64,000 nucleotides of DNA from JBBREP01 sp963716525 (GCA_963716525.1 OY970315.1:62001-126000), one strand, 5' to 3'. Shown: positions 9,055 through 17,708, counted from the stretch's first letter. Made by a program: numbers and translations. Notes: generated by a model not told the origin, from the sequence alone.

Positions 9055-10935
9055 GTGCCCGCCGTGCCCGCCGTGCCCGACGTGCCCGACAGGGCTCGCC
9101 CCATCCGCATCGCGAACTGCTCGGGATTCTTCGGCGACCGCTTCTCGGCGCTGCGCGAGATGGTGGAGGGCGGGCCGGTCGACGTCGTCACCGGCGACTA
9201 CCTCGCAGAGGTCACGATGCTCATCCTCGCCCGCACGCGGCTCAAGCGTCCGGGGCAGGGTTATGCATCGAGTTTCCTCCGCCAGCTCGAACCGGTCGCG
9301 GGCGCGATCGCGGCGCGCGGCATCAAGGTGGTGGTGAACGTGGGCGGCCTCGACCCCGACCACCTCGCCGACGCCACCCGCGAGCTACTCGCGCGCGTGG
9401 GCGTCGATCTCTCGGTGGCGCACGTGGAGGGCGACGACATCGTCGGTCGCATCCCCGACCTGCTCGCGGCGGGCGAGCTGCTGGCTCATCTCGACACCGG
9501 CGCCGCGTTCTCGTCGTGGGGCCGGCCCCCGGGGGCACGAGCCGCAGACGAGCAGGAGTGGACACCGGAGCCCCTCACCGCGAACGCGTACCTCGGCGGC
9601 TTCGGCATCGCCGCGGCCCTGCACGGTGGGGCCGACATCGTGGTCACGGGAAGAGTCGCGGACGCGTCGCTCGTCACCGGCGCGGCCGCGTGGTGGTGGA
9701 GCTGGTCGCCGGCCGACGTCGACGCACTTGCGGGCGCGGTGGTCGCGGGGCACGTGATCGAGTGCGGCGCGCAAGCCACGGGCGGCAACTTCTCGGGCTT
9801 CGGTTCGATCGCACGGCTCGATCATCCGGGATTCCCGATCGCCGAGGTCGCGCGCGACGGCAGCGCGGTGATCACGAAGCATCCCGGCACTGACGGCGCG
9901 GTCACCGTCGACACGGTCACCGCGCAACTGCTCTACGAGGTCGGAGCGCCCGACTATCTCAACCCCGATGTGGTCGCGCGACTCGACACGGTGCAGCTCG
10001 CGCACGACGGCGACGACCGGGTGCGGATCCGCGGCGTGCGCGGCGCTCCCCCGCCACCCACCACGAAGGTGGCGATGACGTCGCTCGGCGCGTGGCGGAA
10101 CTCGTCGACGGTCGTGCTCACGGGGCTCGACATCGACAGCAAGGCGGCGGTGGTCGAGTCGGCGATTCGCGCCGCGCTCGCGGGCCGCGAAGGCGTCGAC
10201 GACCTGCGCTGCACCCGCATCGGCGTCGCGGCCGAAGATCCTGCCGACCAGATGCTCGGCACGTGTCTGTTGCACGTGTCGGTCGACGGCACGCAGGAGG
10301 CGTGCGGCCGCGCCTTCTCGAACGTGGTCGTGGAGCTCGCGCTCGCCAACATCCCCGGCATCTACTTCACCGGCCCGCCGGGCGACGGCGGGCCGTTCGG
10401 CACGTACTGGCCCACGCTCGTGGCGCAATCAGCGCTGGAGCACACCGTCGTGCACGCCGGCGGCCGCCGTGAGGTCGTGCCGCTGCCGCCGACCTCGGCC
10501 GACGCCGCCGTCGCGCTCGCCACGAAGGGCGTGCACGCCGTCGCACGCCGTGCGGCGCGCGATCCCGGTGACACCGGCGGCGCGAGTTCCGGGCCCACCG
10601 AAGATGCGCCGCTGGGCACCATCGTGCAGGCGCGCTCGGGCGACAAGGGCGGGAACGCCAACGTGGGACTGTGGGTCGGCTCCGACGACGCGTACTCGTG
10701 GCTGCGGCGTTGCATGACGGCTGAACGGGTGCACGAGCTGCTGCCCGAGACCGCCGATCTCCGCATCGACCGCTACGAGCTACCGAACCTGCACGCGCTC
10801 AACTTCGTGATCCACGGCATGCTCGACGGCGGCGCCACCGAGGCGCGCCGGTTCGACAAGCAGGCGAAGGCCCTCGGCGAATGGATCCGCGCCCGGCACG
10901 TACCGATCCCCACGGCCCTCCTGCCGCCGCACTGA
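9055..10935 (+). CDS. AtuA-like acyclic terpene utilisation family protein
   Basis: A 626-residue protein with two recognised parts. Residues about 15-470 match the DUF1446/AtuA N-terminal domain (RIANCSGFFGDRFSALREM, VVVNVGGLDPD, TGRVADASLVTGAAAW, ATGGNFSGFG, PGTDGAVTVDTVTAQLLYEV). The last 110 residues are the AtuA C-terminal ferredoxin-fold domain (LGTIVQARSGDKGGNANVGL, LPNLHALNFVIHGMLDGG). In Pseudomonas AtuA is encoded with the citronellol/geraniol degradation genes, but its reaction is unknown. The start follows the TACGTT hexamer; the first residues are a VPAVPAVPDVPD repeat from a 9-base tandem. No other atu genes are nearby, so a terpene role is only suggested. Confidence 0.8.
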   Translation: MPAVPAVPDVPDRARPIRIANCSGFFGDRFSALREMVEGGPVDVVTGDYLAEVTMLILARTRLKRPGQGYASSFLRQLEPVAGAIAARGIKVVVNVGGLDPDHLADATRELLARVGVDLSVAHVEGDDIVGRIPDLLAAGELLAHLDTGAAFSSWGRPPGARAADEQEWTPEPLTANAYLGGFGIAAALHGGADIVVTGRVADASLVTGAAAWWWSWSPADVDALAGAVVAGHVIECGAQATGGNFSGFGSIARLDHPGFPIAEVARDGSAVITKHPGTDGAVTVDTVTAQLLYEVGAPDYLNPDVVARLDTVQLAHDGDDRVRIRGVRGAPPPPTTKVAMTSLGAWRNSSTVVLTGLDIDSKAAVVESAIRAALAGREGVDDLRCTRIGVAAEDPADQMLGTCLLHVSVDGTQEACGRAFSNVVVELALANIPGIYFTGPPGDGGPFGTYWPTLVAQSALEHTVVHAGGRREVVPLPPTSADAAVALATKGVHAVARRAARDPGDTGGASSGPTEDAPLGTIVQARSGDKGGNANVGLWVGSDDAYSWLRRCMTAERVHELLPETADLRIDRYELPNLHALNFVIHGMLDGGATEARRFDKQAKALGEWIRARHVPIPTALLPPH

Positions 10936-10966
10936 CCGCACTGACCGCAGCGATCGCACTGACCGC
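10931..10966. repeat. 9-base tandem repeat at a gene end
   Basis: Four units of 9 bases (ACTGACCGC with one variant unit) begin at the stop codon of the AtuA-like gene and run into the gap before crcB. Comparable 9-base-period arrays lie at 9055-9090, 25193-25237, 25247-25273, 27148-27192 and 57709-57735. Confidence 0.7.
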
Positions 10967-10969
10967 AGA

Positions 10970-11335
10970 TCAGATCGCCGCGAGCGCGAAGCCGGCCGCG
11001 GCGGCGATGGTCGGCAACAACAGGCTCGCGGCGACGTTCCACCCCGCGCCGCGCCCGTCGCCATCTTCGGCGAGTCGCACGGTCTCGTACGTGAACGTGG
11101 AGAACGTGGTGAACGCGCCGCAGAAACCGGTGCCGAGCACGGTCTTGGCGTCGGGCGAGAACGCGTGGTACAGCGCGAGACCGGTGAGGAACCCGAGCAC
11201 GAGCGAGCCCGTCACGTTGACGGCGAACGTGCCGAGCGGCCGGGTGGTCGACGACCGTTCCTGCACGAAGCTGTCGAGCAGGAAACGGCTCGTCGCGCCG
11301 ATCGCTCCCGCCACGGCGATGCCTGCGATCAGCAT
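10970..11335 (-). CDS. crcB: CrcB/Fluc fluoride channel, second copy of the operon
   Basis: A 121-residue four-helix membrane protein of the CrcB/Fluc family, which exports fluoride as a dual-topology dimer or heterodimer. Family signatures are present: AGAIGATSRFLLD near the N-terminus, NVTGSLVLGFLTG, and GFCGAFTTFSTFTYE with the Phe/Ser/Thr residues that line the pore. Its ATG overlaps the stop of the DUF190 gene by one base (TGATG), indicating translational coupling. Two unlike CrcB subunits in one operon usually make an antiparallel heterodimer. Confidence 0.92.
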   Translation of the reverse strand: MLIAGIAVAGAIGATSRFLLDSFVQERSSTTRPLGTFAVNVTGSLVLGFLTGLALYHAFSPDAKTVLGTGFCGAFTTFSTFTYETVRLAEDGDGRGAGWNVAASLLLPTIAAAAGFALAAI

Positions 11336-11679
11336 CAGGTGTGTGCGGCCCGACCGACGTACTTGACCACGTGCACCTCGTCGGTGACGACGAGCCCTTC
11401 GGTGACGAGCTCGTCGAGCTGCGGCAGGAAGGCCGTGATCCGCTCCGCCTCGTCGATGACGACGATCACGATCGGCAGGTCGTTCGACAGGCTCAGGATG
11501 CGCGTGGTGTGCACATGGTTCGACGCGCCAAACCCCTCCACGCCTCGCAGCACCGTGGCACCAGCCAGTCCGGCCTTGTGAGCCCGGCGCACGATCTCGG
11601 CCGCGAGCGAATGATGCTCGAACGAGTCCTCTTCACCAATGAAGATCGTCAACCGCGTCGCGGTTCCCTCCAACTTCAT
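11335..11679 (-). CDS. DUF190 protein within a fluoride operon
   Basis: A 114-residue DUF190 protein (PII-like fold family) beginning MKLEGTATRLTIFIGEED, with GATVLRGVEGFGASNHVHT and VHVVKYVGR as recognisable family segments. I chose ATG 11679 because AAGGTGAGG lies just upstream and overlaps the end of the preceding crcB; a longer reading would extend into that gene. DUF190 proteins often sit between two crcB genes, as here, and may sense a ligand or regulate the channel; the function is unproven. It ends overlapping the second crcB. Confidence 0.85.
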   Translation of the reverse strand: MKLEGTATRLTIFIGEEDSFEHHSLAAEIVRRAHKAGLAGATVLRGVEGFGASNHVHTTRILSLSNDLPIVIVVIDEAERITAFLPQLDELVTEGLVVTDEVHVVKYVGRAAHT

Positions 11680-11686
11680 CACAACC

Positions 11687-12133
11687 TCACCTTCGCGTGC
11701 GGACCGGTACCGTCCGCCCGAGCACGATGCCCAGATAACAGAGGAAGAACCCGGCCGCGATGCTCGCGGCAATGTAGGTGACGCCCAGTGCCGCATGCCC
11801 GTGCTTGACGAGCAGCATCGTCTCGACCGCCATCGTGGAGAACGTCGTGTACGCGCCGAGGAAGCCGACCGCGAAGAACGGGCGGGGGTAACGGCTCGGC
11901 GGGAAGCGTTCGACCACGAGCGTCACGAAGAGACCGAGCACGAACGCACCGGACAGGTTCGTCCAGAACGTGGCCCACGGAAAACTGTCCGTGGAGACGT
12001 GGACGACCCGGCCGATCGCGTAGCGCGCCGGCGCACCGAGTGCACCGCCGATCGCGACGGCGACAAGTACGCCGAGACGGGCACACGACGGGCCACGAAG
12101 GCGTCGACCGCGCGAATCCAACCGGCCTCCCAT
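11687..12133 (-). CDS. crcB: CrcB/Fluc fluoride channel, first copy of the operon
   Basis: A 148-residue CrcB/Fluc channel: AIGGALGAPARYAIGR, WTNLSGAFVLGLFVT and VGFLGAYTTFSTMAVET give the Asn of helix 2 and the FxTFST pore motif. The N-terminus has about 20 extra Arg-rich residues before the first helix if ATG 12133 is used; there is no later ATG or GTG before the helix. The codon lies 4 bases after the fluoride-riboswitch core, so switching probably controls translation of this gene and, by coupling, of the two genes after it. Confidence 0.9.
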   Translation of the reverse strand: MGGRLDSRGRRLRGPSCARLGVLVAVAIGGALGAPARYAIGRVVHVSTDSFPWATFWTNLSGAFVLGLFVTLVVERFPPSRYPRPFFAVGFLGAYTTFSTMAVETMLLVKHGHAALGVTYIAASIAAGFFLCYLGIVLGRTVPVRTRR

Positions 12134-12137
12134 CGCT

Positions 12138-12187
12138 CAGTAGGGACTGTCAGCCAGCGCGGCGGTCAACGGCGAGCCCCATCGCCT
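12138..12187 (-). promoter_or_regulatory. Fluoride riboswitch (crcB motif)
   Basis: Read on the minus strand the leader begins AAGGCGATGGGGCTCGCC and ends GGCTGACAGTCCCTACTG, close to the Thermotoga petrophila crcB-motif (GGGCGAUGAGGCCCGCC ... GGCUGAUGGCCUCUACUG). The first hairpin GGCGA/TCGCC closes a loop whose GGGGC can pair with the downstream GUCCC, reproducing the pseudoknot that holds fluoride through magnesium ions. It lies directly before crcB, where the family belongs. A TATCCT at about 12196-12201 is a plausible -10 for the transcript. Confidence 0.85.
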
Positions 12188-12230
12188 TCGCAAGCGAGGA
12201 TAACGCGCGACGGCGCCACGCATGCTCTTG

Positions 12231-12970
12231 CTACCGGCGGGCGCGCGCCGCCGGGTCTTGGCGGTAGTAGCCCCGCAGCACGTCGTAGAGATCCGGCTCG
12301 TGCTGTTCGAGCGCGACCGGCACGTCGAAGAAGGCTTCGCTTGCGACGGCGAAGAACTCGGCGGGGTTTGTGGCCCCGTACGGTTGCAGCGGCGGGCGAT
12401 CGACGCCGGCGCGCAGCGCCTCGTACGCCTCGGTACACACCGCGAACCACCGCGCGGCGTCGCCGCGATGCGCCAGCGGCGGCGTGCCGTCGACCGTGCC
12501 GTTCAGCATGTCGAGCTTGTGGGCGAACTCGTGGACGACGACGTTGTGCCCGCGCCCGGCGTGCGCGCCGATTCGCGAGCTTCGTCCCAGGCGAGCAGGA
12601 CGGGCCCTCGGGCGTCGTGGGCCTCGCCGAGCACGGGTGTGACGCCGTCGGTCACCGTGCCCGCCACAGGACCGGCGTAGACGCCGCGCGACTGCATCGC
12701 CGACGGGTAGACGACGATGGCGCTGACCTCGCGATAGTCGTCGACGGTGAGGCCGAGCACGACGAGCGCCGCGACCGCGGCGATCGTCACGACGATCTCG
12801 TCGTCGAGCTCGAAGCCGTGTGCCGCCTCCCAGTGCTTGTGGCGCAGTAGCCAGTCGCTCGTCCCTTCGACCAGCGCGCGTTCGTCGTCATCGAGCGATC
12901 GCCACACCGCGACGTTCTGCTCCACGACCGGCAGCCAACCGTCGGGCAATCCTCGGTGCCGGTGGAACAC
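12231..12970 (-). CDS. MtfA-like M90 zinc peptidase, frameshifted
   Basis: Two frames join into a protein of about 246 residues like MtfA (peptidase family M90). The N-terminal part reads GLPDGWLPVVEQNVAVWRSL, then DDEIVVTIAAVAALVVLGL and SAIVVYPSAM. Near 12550 similarity shifts frame and continues with VVVHEFAHKLDMLNG, the HExxHxxD zinc site, and NPAEFFAVASEAFFD, which carries the third-ligand glutamate region. One base gained or lost in a GC-rich run explains the break. The start is uncertain (GTG 12970 is the best candidate) because an HNH-endonuclease relic abuts it. MtfA in E. coli binds the regulator Mlc; whether that applies here is unknown. Confidence 0.7.
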
Positions 12971-12985
12971 CTCGCCAGTCGAGCA

Positions 12986-13162
12986 CGGATCCCGGCCGGC
13001 AGGGTCACCGTCCTCAGCCGCTGGACCCACCACCGCCTCGTCCACGAACAGGGCTGGACCGTCACCCGCAACGCCGACGGCAGCCTCGACTGGTACAAAC
13101 CCGACGGCACCTTCTACGCCTGCTGGAGACCGCCGCCACCACCGCAACCCATCACACGGTGA
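12986..13162 (+). pseudogene. C-terminal relic of a DUF222/HNH endonuclease
   Basis: The plus strand encodes RWTHHRLVHEQGWTVTRN and then DGSLDWYKPDGTFY before a stop at 13162. These are the last conserved segments of the large DUF222 plus HNH endonuclease family of actinobacteria (usual form CxxHHRLxHExGW). The cysteine before the HH pair is replaced and everything upstream is missing, so this is a 3' scrap left by rearrangement. It overlaps the presumed 5' edge of the M90 peptidase gene on the other strand. Confidence 0.6.
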
Positions 13163-13251
13163 CCCGACCGGGCGGCGCCGGCGGAGCGAGGGCTGGCATG
13201 ATCAGTGCGAAGGGCGCCGGGAGCGCTCGTGGCGGCCCGGCAGGAGTCGAT

Positions 13252-14868
13252 GTGACGAACTGGATCAGCGCGGCGCGCTGGAGCGACGTGCCCGACAGGG
13301 AGCCGTTCGGGGTGAGCGTGGAGGGTCTCGACCTCGTCGTGATCCGCCGCGGCGACGACCACTCGGTGCTGTACGGCCGCTGCCTGCACCGCGGGGCGCT
13401 GCTCGCCGACGGCACCATCCGCGGTGACGACATCATCTGCGGCCTGCACGGATGGGACTACCGCATCGAATCGGGTGTGAGCGCGTACGCCAACTCCGAG
13501 GTGCTCGAGAAGTTCCCCTCGAAGGTCGACGGCGACGAGCTGTTCGTGGACCGCGACGCGGTGATGCACTGGCTCATGTACCACCCGCAGCCATACGACC
13601 CCGACGTGTACCAGGGCCTCTACACCGATCCGCACGGCGCTCCCGAAGAGCCGTACGTGATGATGATCCACGAGCTCGCGCAACACGGGCTCTCGCGCAC
13701 GGGTCACCACGGCGCGGTCGCGGCGATGGGTGTGGCGCGAGCGCAGCTGCCGAGCTGGGACGGCATCCAGTTCGCCACCGCGCAGCTCGCGCGGGTCCCC
13801 CAACTCGACGAGGTGCCGGTGGCCACCGAGGTGTGCATCGGTCCCAACGCGGCGAAGCCGCTGTGGCTCGACATCCCGCTGTTCGTGTCCGACATGAGCT
13901 TCGGCGCGCTGTCGCAGGAGGCCAAGACCGCGCTGGCGCGTGGCGCACAACGCGCCGGCACGGGGATCTGCAGCGGCGAGGGCGGCATGCTCCCCGAGGA
14001 GCAGGCCGAGAACGACCGCTACTTCTACGAGCTGGCGTCGGCCCGCTTCGGCTGGTCGTTCGACGTGTTGAAGAAGGTGCAGGCCTTCCACTTCAAGGGC
14101 GGGCAGGGCGCGAAGACCGGCACCGGCGGCCACCTCCCCGGCGACAAGGTGCGCGGCCGGATCGCCGAGGTGCGCGGCCTCCCCGAGGGCACGCCGGCCA
14201 TCTCACCGGCGCGCTTTCCCGACTGGACCACCGTCGACGACTTCAAACGGTTCGCCGACCGCGTGCGCGATGAATCGGGTGGCATCCCGATCGGCTTCAA
14301 GCTGAGCGCGCAGCACGTGGAGGCCGATCTCGACGCCGCGCTCGCGGTGGGCGTCGACTACGTGATCCTCGACGGGCGCGGCGGCGGGACCGGTGCCGCG
14401 CCATTGCTCTTCCGTGACCACATCTCGGTGCCCACTATCCCCGCGCTCGCGCGCGCCCGCCGCCATCTCGACCGCGCCGGGCGCCGCGACGTGACGCTCG
14501 TGATCACCGGCGGCCTGCGCCACGCCCCCGACTTCGCCAAGGCGCTCGCGCTCGGCGCCGACGCAGTGGCCGTCGCGAACAGCGCGATCCAGGCGATCGG
14601 CTGCATCGGGATGCGTGCCTGCCACTCCAACAACTGCCCGGTCGGCATCGCCACGCAGAAGCCCCATCTGCGCGCCCGCCTACCGATCGACGAGGCCGCC
14701 GATCGACTCGCCCGCTTCCTCGCCGCCACCGTCGAGCTGATGACCGTGCTCGCGCGCGCCTGCGGCCACACGCGGCTCGACGAGCTGTGCCTCGACGATC
14801 TCGTCACGTTCGACCGCGACATGGCCGCGCTCGCCGGCGTGCCGTACGGCGGCGTGGGCGCACCGTGA
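13252..14868 (+). CDS. Rieske domain fused to glutamate-synthase-like FMN domain
   Basis: A 538-residue fusion. Residues about 1-85 form a Rieske [2Fe-2S] ferredoxin: Cys44-x-His46, 16 residues, Cys63-x2-His66 (CLH and CGLH). Residues about 130-530 are the FMN-binding barrel of glutamate synthase (GltS family): FVSDMSFGALSQEAKTALA, GICSGEGGMLPEE, KGGQGAKTGTGGHLPGDKV, GRGGGTGAAP, and the cluster CIGMRACHSNNCPVG, whose C-x5-C-x4-C spacing is that of the [3Fe-4S] site. The glutamine amidotransferase domain and the C-terminal beta-helix are missing, so ammonia would not come from glutamine on this chain. GTG 13252 is chosen for CAGGAG 8 bases upstream. The stop overlaps the next gene (GTGA). Electron transfer from the Rieske centre to the FMN is inferred; the substrate is unknown. 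Confidence 0.85.
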   Translation: MTNWISAARWSDVPDREPFGVSVEGLDLVVIRRGDDHSVLYGRCLHRGALLADGTIRGDDIICGLHGWDYRIESGVSAYANSEVLEKFPSKVDGDELFVDRDAVMHWLMYHPQPYDPDVYQGLYTDPHGAPEEPYVMMIHELAQHGLSRTGHHGAVAAMGVARAQLPSWDGIQFATAQLARVPQLDEVPVATEVCIGPNAAKPLWLDIPLFVSDMSFGALSQEAKTALARGAQRAGTGICSGEGGMLPEEQAENDRYFYELASARFGWSFDVLKKVQAFHFKGGQGAKTGTGGHLPGDKVRGRIAEVRGLPEGTPAISPARFPDWTTVDDFKRFADRVRDESGGIPIGFKLSAQHVEADLDAALAVGVDYVILDGRGGGTGAAPLLFRDHISVPTIPALARARRHLDRAGRRDVTLVITGGLRHAPDFAKALALGADAVAVANSAIQAIGCIGMRACHSNNCPVGIATQKPHLRARLPIDEAADRLARFLAATVELMTVLARACGHTRLDELCLDDLVTFDRDMAALAGVPYGGVGAP

Positions 14869-16877
14869 CCGGCACCTTCGAGCACGACGGCGTCGAGCAC
14901 GCGTGGCACCGCGTCGCGGCGCGTGACGCGCTCGACGACGGACGCGTCGCCACCGTGCAGGTGGGTCACGTGTCGGTGGCGCTCACGCGCGTCGGCGACC
15001 GCTACGGCGCGCTGCACAACAAGTGCCCGCACCAGGGTGGGCCCATCGGCGAGGGCTCGATCGAGAAGGGCTGGTTGCGCTGCCCGTGGCACGGCTACGA
15101 CTACGACCCAATCACCGGAACGCCGCCGCCGGGGTTCACCGACAAACCCGCATCGTTCCCCGTGGAAATGCGCGACGACGGCCTCTACGTGGCCACGCCC
15201 GTCGAGGCACCACCGGCGCGCACGGTGTCCGACGTGATGGTCGAGACCATGACGAACTGGGGCGTCACGCACGTGTTCGGCATGGTGGGACATTCGAACC
15301 TGGGCTTCGCCGACGCGCTGCGCAAGGCCGAGGAGGCCGGGCGGCTGCAGTTCATCGGTATCCGGCACGAGGGCACGGCCGCGTTCGCGGCGAGCGCGTA
15401 CGGCAAGCTCACCGGGCGTCCCGGCGTGTGCTTCGCGATCGCGGGCCCCGGTTCCACGAACCTGCTCACCGGCCTGTACGACGCCAAGGTCGACCGCGCT
15501 CCGGTCGTCGCGCTGTCCGGCCAGGTGCCGAGCCGGGCGCGCGGCCGCGGCGCGTTCCAGGATCTCGACCTGTCCGCGGCGTTCGCCGACGCCGCGATCT
15601 ACACGCAGACGGTCGGCGAACGGTCCGACCATGCCGAGCTGATGACGCTCGCGTGCAAGCACGCCGTCGTCGGCCGCGGCGTGGGCCACCTCGTGCTCCC
15701 CGACGAAGTGCAGGTGCTACCGGCCGCCGCCGGCGCCACCGCGTCGGGCCCGGCCGGCCGGCTCGCCGGCGACACCGTGTCGCCGCCCGCTGCCCCACTC
15801 GAGCAGGCGCTTGCGCTGCTGCGCGGCGCGCGCCGGCCGGCGTTCGTCGTGGGCCACGGCGCGCGTTTCGACATGCCCGCGATCCTCGATCTCGCCGAGG
15901 CACTGCCCGCACCGGTGATCACCACGTTCAAGGGCAAGGGACTCGTGAGCGACCACCACCCGCTCGGTTGCGGCGTGCTCGGCCGCTCGGGCACACCCGT
16001 CGCGAGTTGGATGATGAACGAGAGCGACCTGCTCGTGGTGTTCGGCGCGTCGTTCTCGGATCACACCGGAATCGCGCCCTACAAGCCGATCGTGCAGGTC
16101 GACACCGATCGCGCCGCGCTCGGCCGCTTCCACCCGGTCACCGTCGGGCTGCTCGGGCACGCCGGCGTCACTGCCGCGGCGATGCGCGCCGCGCTCGCGA
16201 GCGGTGGTGCGACCGCGCCCGGCGTCACCCGCGACGACCCGCGGCCCGACGTCGCGGAGCGCTGGTCGATCTGGCGGGCCGAGAAGGAACGGCGGCTCGC
16301 CGACGACCACGGCCGCGGAATCAACAGCGCCGCGGTGTTCGCGGCGCTCTCGCGCCAGGTCGACCCGCATGCCGTCGTCGCCGTCGACGTGGGCAACAAC
16401 ACCTATTCGTTCGGCCGCTACTTCGAGTGCATCGAGCAGTCAGTGCTGATGTCGGGCTACCTCGGCTCGATCGGCTTCGGCCTGCCCGCCGCGATGGGCG
16501 CGTGGGCGGCCACCACGGAACCTGCAGGCGCGCGGCCCGCACGCGCCACCCGCCAGATCGTGGCGGTGTGCGGCGACGGCGGCCTCGGCCAGTACCTCGC
16601 CGAGCTCACGACGCTCGCGAAGTACGGCATGGACATCACCGTCGTGGTCCTCGCGAACGGACAGCTCGGCAAGATCTCGAAGGAGCAGCGCGCGGCGATG
16701 TGGGACGTGTGGCAGACGTCGCTGCACAACCCGTCGTTCGCCGCGGTAGCCCGCGAGTGCGGGCTGCACGGGCAACGGGTGGAGCAGGCAGCCGAGCTCG
16801 ACGGCGCGCTCCGCGCCGCGCTCGACGCACCCGGCGCCGCGCTCGTGGAGATCGTGACCGACGCCGACCTGATCTGA
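14865..16877 (+). CDS. Rieske domain fused to ThDP-dependent enzyme
   Basis: A 670-residue fusion. Residues about 1-110 are a Rieske [2Fe-2S] domain with Cys54-x-His56, 16 residues, Cys73-x2-His76 (CPH, CPWH). Residues about 122-670 are a complete thiamine-diphosphate enzyme of the acetolactate synthase/pyruvate oxidase fold: GIRHEGTAAFAASAYG with the catalytic glutamate, AGPGSTNLLTGLYDA, a central domain (GARRPAFVVGHGARFD, VITTFKGKG), and the ThDP/Mg site GDGGLGQYLAEL followed by VLANGQLGKIS. GTG 14865 overlaps the upstream stop by 4 bases, so the two Rieske fusions are translationally coupled. A 2-oxoacid oxidase or decarboxylase passing electrons to the iron-sulphur centre is a reasonable inference, but I know no characterised homologue with this architecture. 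Confidence 0.85.
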   Translation: MTGTFEHDGVEHAWHRVAARDALDDGRVATVQVGHVSVALTRVGDRYGALHNKCPHQGGPIGEGSIEKGWLRCPWHGYDYDPITGTPPPGFTDKPASFPVEMRDDGLYVATPVEAPPARTVSDVMVETMTNWGVTHVFGMVGHSNLGFADALRKAEEAGRLQFIGIRHEGTAAFAASAYGKLTGRPGVCFAIAGPGSTNLLTGLYDAKVDRAPVVALSGQVPSRARGRGAFQDLDLSAAFADAAIYTQTVGERSDHAELMTLACKHAVVGRGVGHLVLPDEVQVLPAAAGATASGPAGRLAGDTVSPPAAPLEQALALLRGARRPAFVVGHGARFDMPAILDLAEALPAPVITTFKGKGLVSDHHPLGCGVLGRSGTPVASWMMNESDLLVVFGASFSDHTGIAPYKPIVQVDTDRAALGRFHPVTVGLLGHAGVTAAAMRAALASGGATAPGVTRDDPRPDVAERWSIWRAEKERRLADDHGRGINSAAVFAALSRQVDPHAVVAVDVGNNTYSFGRYFECIEQSVLMSGYLGSIGFGLPAAMGAWAATTEPAGARPARATRQIVAVCGDGGLGQYLAELTTLAKYGMDITVVVLANGQLGKISKEQRAAMWDVWQTSLHNPSFAAVARECGLHGQRVEQAAELDGALRAALDAPGAALVEIVTDADLI

Positions 16878-16889
16878 CAACATCGCCTC

Positions 16890-17708
16890 ATGACTACCGG
16901 CCATGACGACACATCGGTCGAGAACGGCACGAGCGCCTCGACTCGCACAGGCGACAACCTGCTCACCGACTTCGCGCGGGCCGAAGCCGCCGGCTACGGC
17001 GCGATCGTCGCGTCGAACGGCGGGCGCGTCGAAGTCGACGAGGAGCTCGGCGTCGCGCTCGCCGACTCGGCACTGCCGATGCCGTTCGGCAACCTCGTCC
17101 ATGTGCTGCGCCCGCTGGCCCCGGACGCAACCGCGCGCGTGCTCGGCCGCGTGCGCTCGTTCTTCGGCGCCGAGGCGGGCGGCCCGTTCCTCGTGTTCAG
17201 CCCATGGCCGACCCCCGACCTGCACGAGCACGACCTCCATCTTGCCGGTCATCCGCCGCTGATGGTCCGACCGCCCGGCCCGATCGATGCGAACCGCACC
17301 GGCCTGCGGATCGAGCGCGTGGCGACGGGCACGCAGCTCGAGGAGTTCGAGCGCACGCTGTCGGAGGCGTACCCGTCACCGGAGGTACTGCCGTTCGGCT
17401 CGCAGCCACGCTTGTTCGGCGAATCCATCCTCGAGTCGCCGCACCACCGGCTCTACACGGGGTACGACGGCGACCGCGCGGTCGCGACCGCGCTCGCGTT
17501 CGTGGACCATGGCGTCGTCGCCGTCGAAGCGGTGTCGACCCGCGACGAGTGCCGCGGCCGCGGGTACGGCGCCGCGATCACCGCGGCGGCCACCGCGTCG
17601 GCGGAGCTGCCTGCGCTGCTCGTGTCGAGCGACCTCGGACGCAACGTGTACGCGAACCTCGGCTACCTCCCGATCCTGCGCTACACCCTCTGGCTCGGCT
17701 TTCGTTGA
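16890..17708 (+). CDS. GNAT-family acetyltransferase
   Basis: A 272-residue protein whose last 130 residues carry the GNAT fold: VVAVEAVSTRDECRGRGYG is strand 4 plus the acetyl-CoA pyrophosphate loop (R/QxxGxG), followed by SSDLGRNVYANLGYLPI. The N-terminal half is a divergent GNAT-like domain (FGNLVHVLRPLAPDAT, GGPFLVFSPWPTPD). It begins 12 bases after the ThDP gene and may be co-transcribed with the two Rieske fusions. The acceptor is unknown. After its stop, 116 bases of short GC-rich repeats separate it from a convergent LysR gene. Confidence 0.75.
   Translation: MTTGHDDTSVENGTSASTRTGDNLLTDFARAEAAGYGAIVASNGGRVEVDEELGVALADSALPMPFGNLVHVLRPLAPDATARVLGRVRSFFGAEAGGPFLVFSPWPTPDLHEHDLHLAGHPPLMVRPPGPIDANRTGLRIERVATGTQLEEFERTLSEAYPSPEVLPFGSQPRLFGESILESPHHRLYTGYDGDRAVATALAFVDHGVVAVEAVSTRDECRGRGYGAAITAAATASAELPALLVSSDLGRNVYANLGYLPILRYTLWLGFR

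Noticed and set aside
11639..12850. Very long antisense open frames over the crcB operon and elsewhere
   Set aside because: At about 70% GC long antisense frames are expected; these have Arg/His/Ala-rich composition and oppose clear conserved genes.
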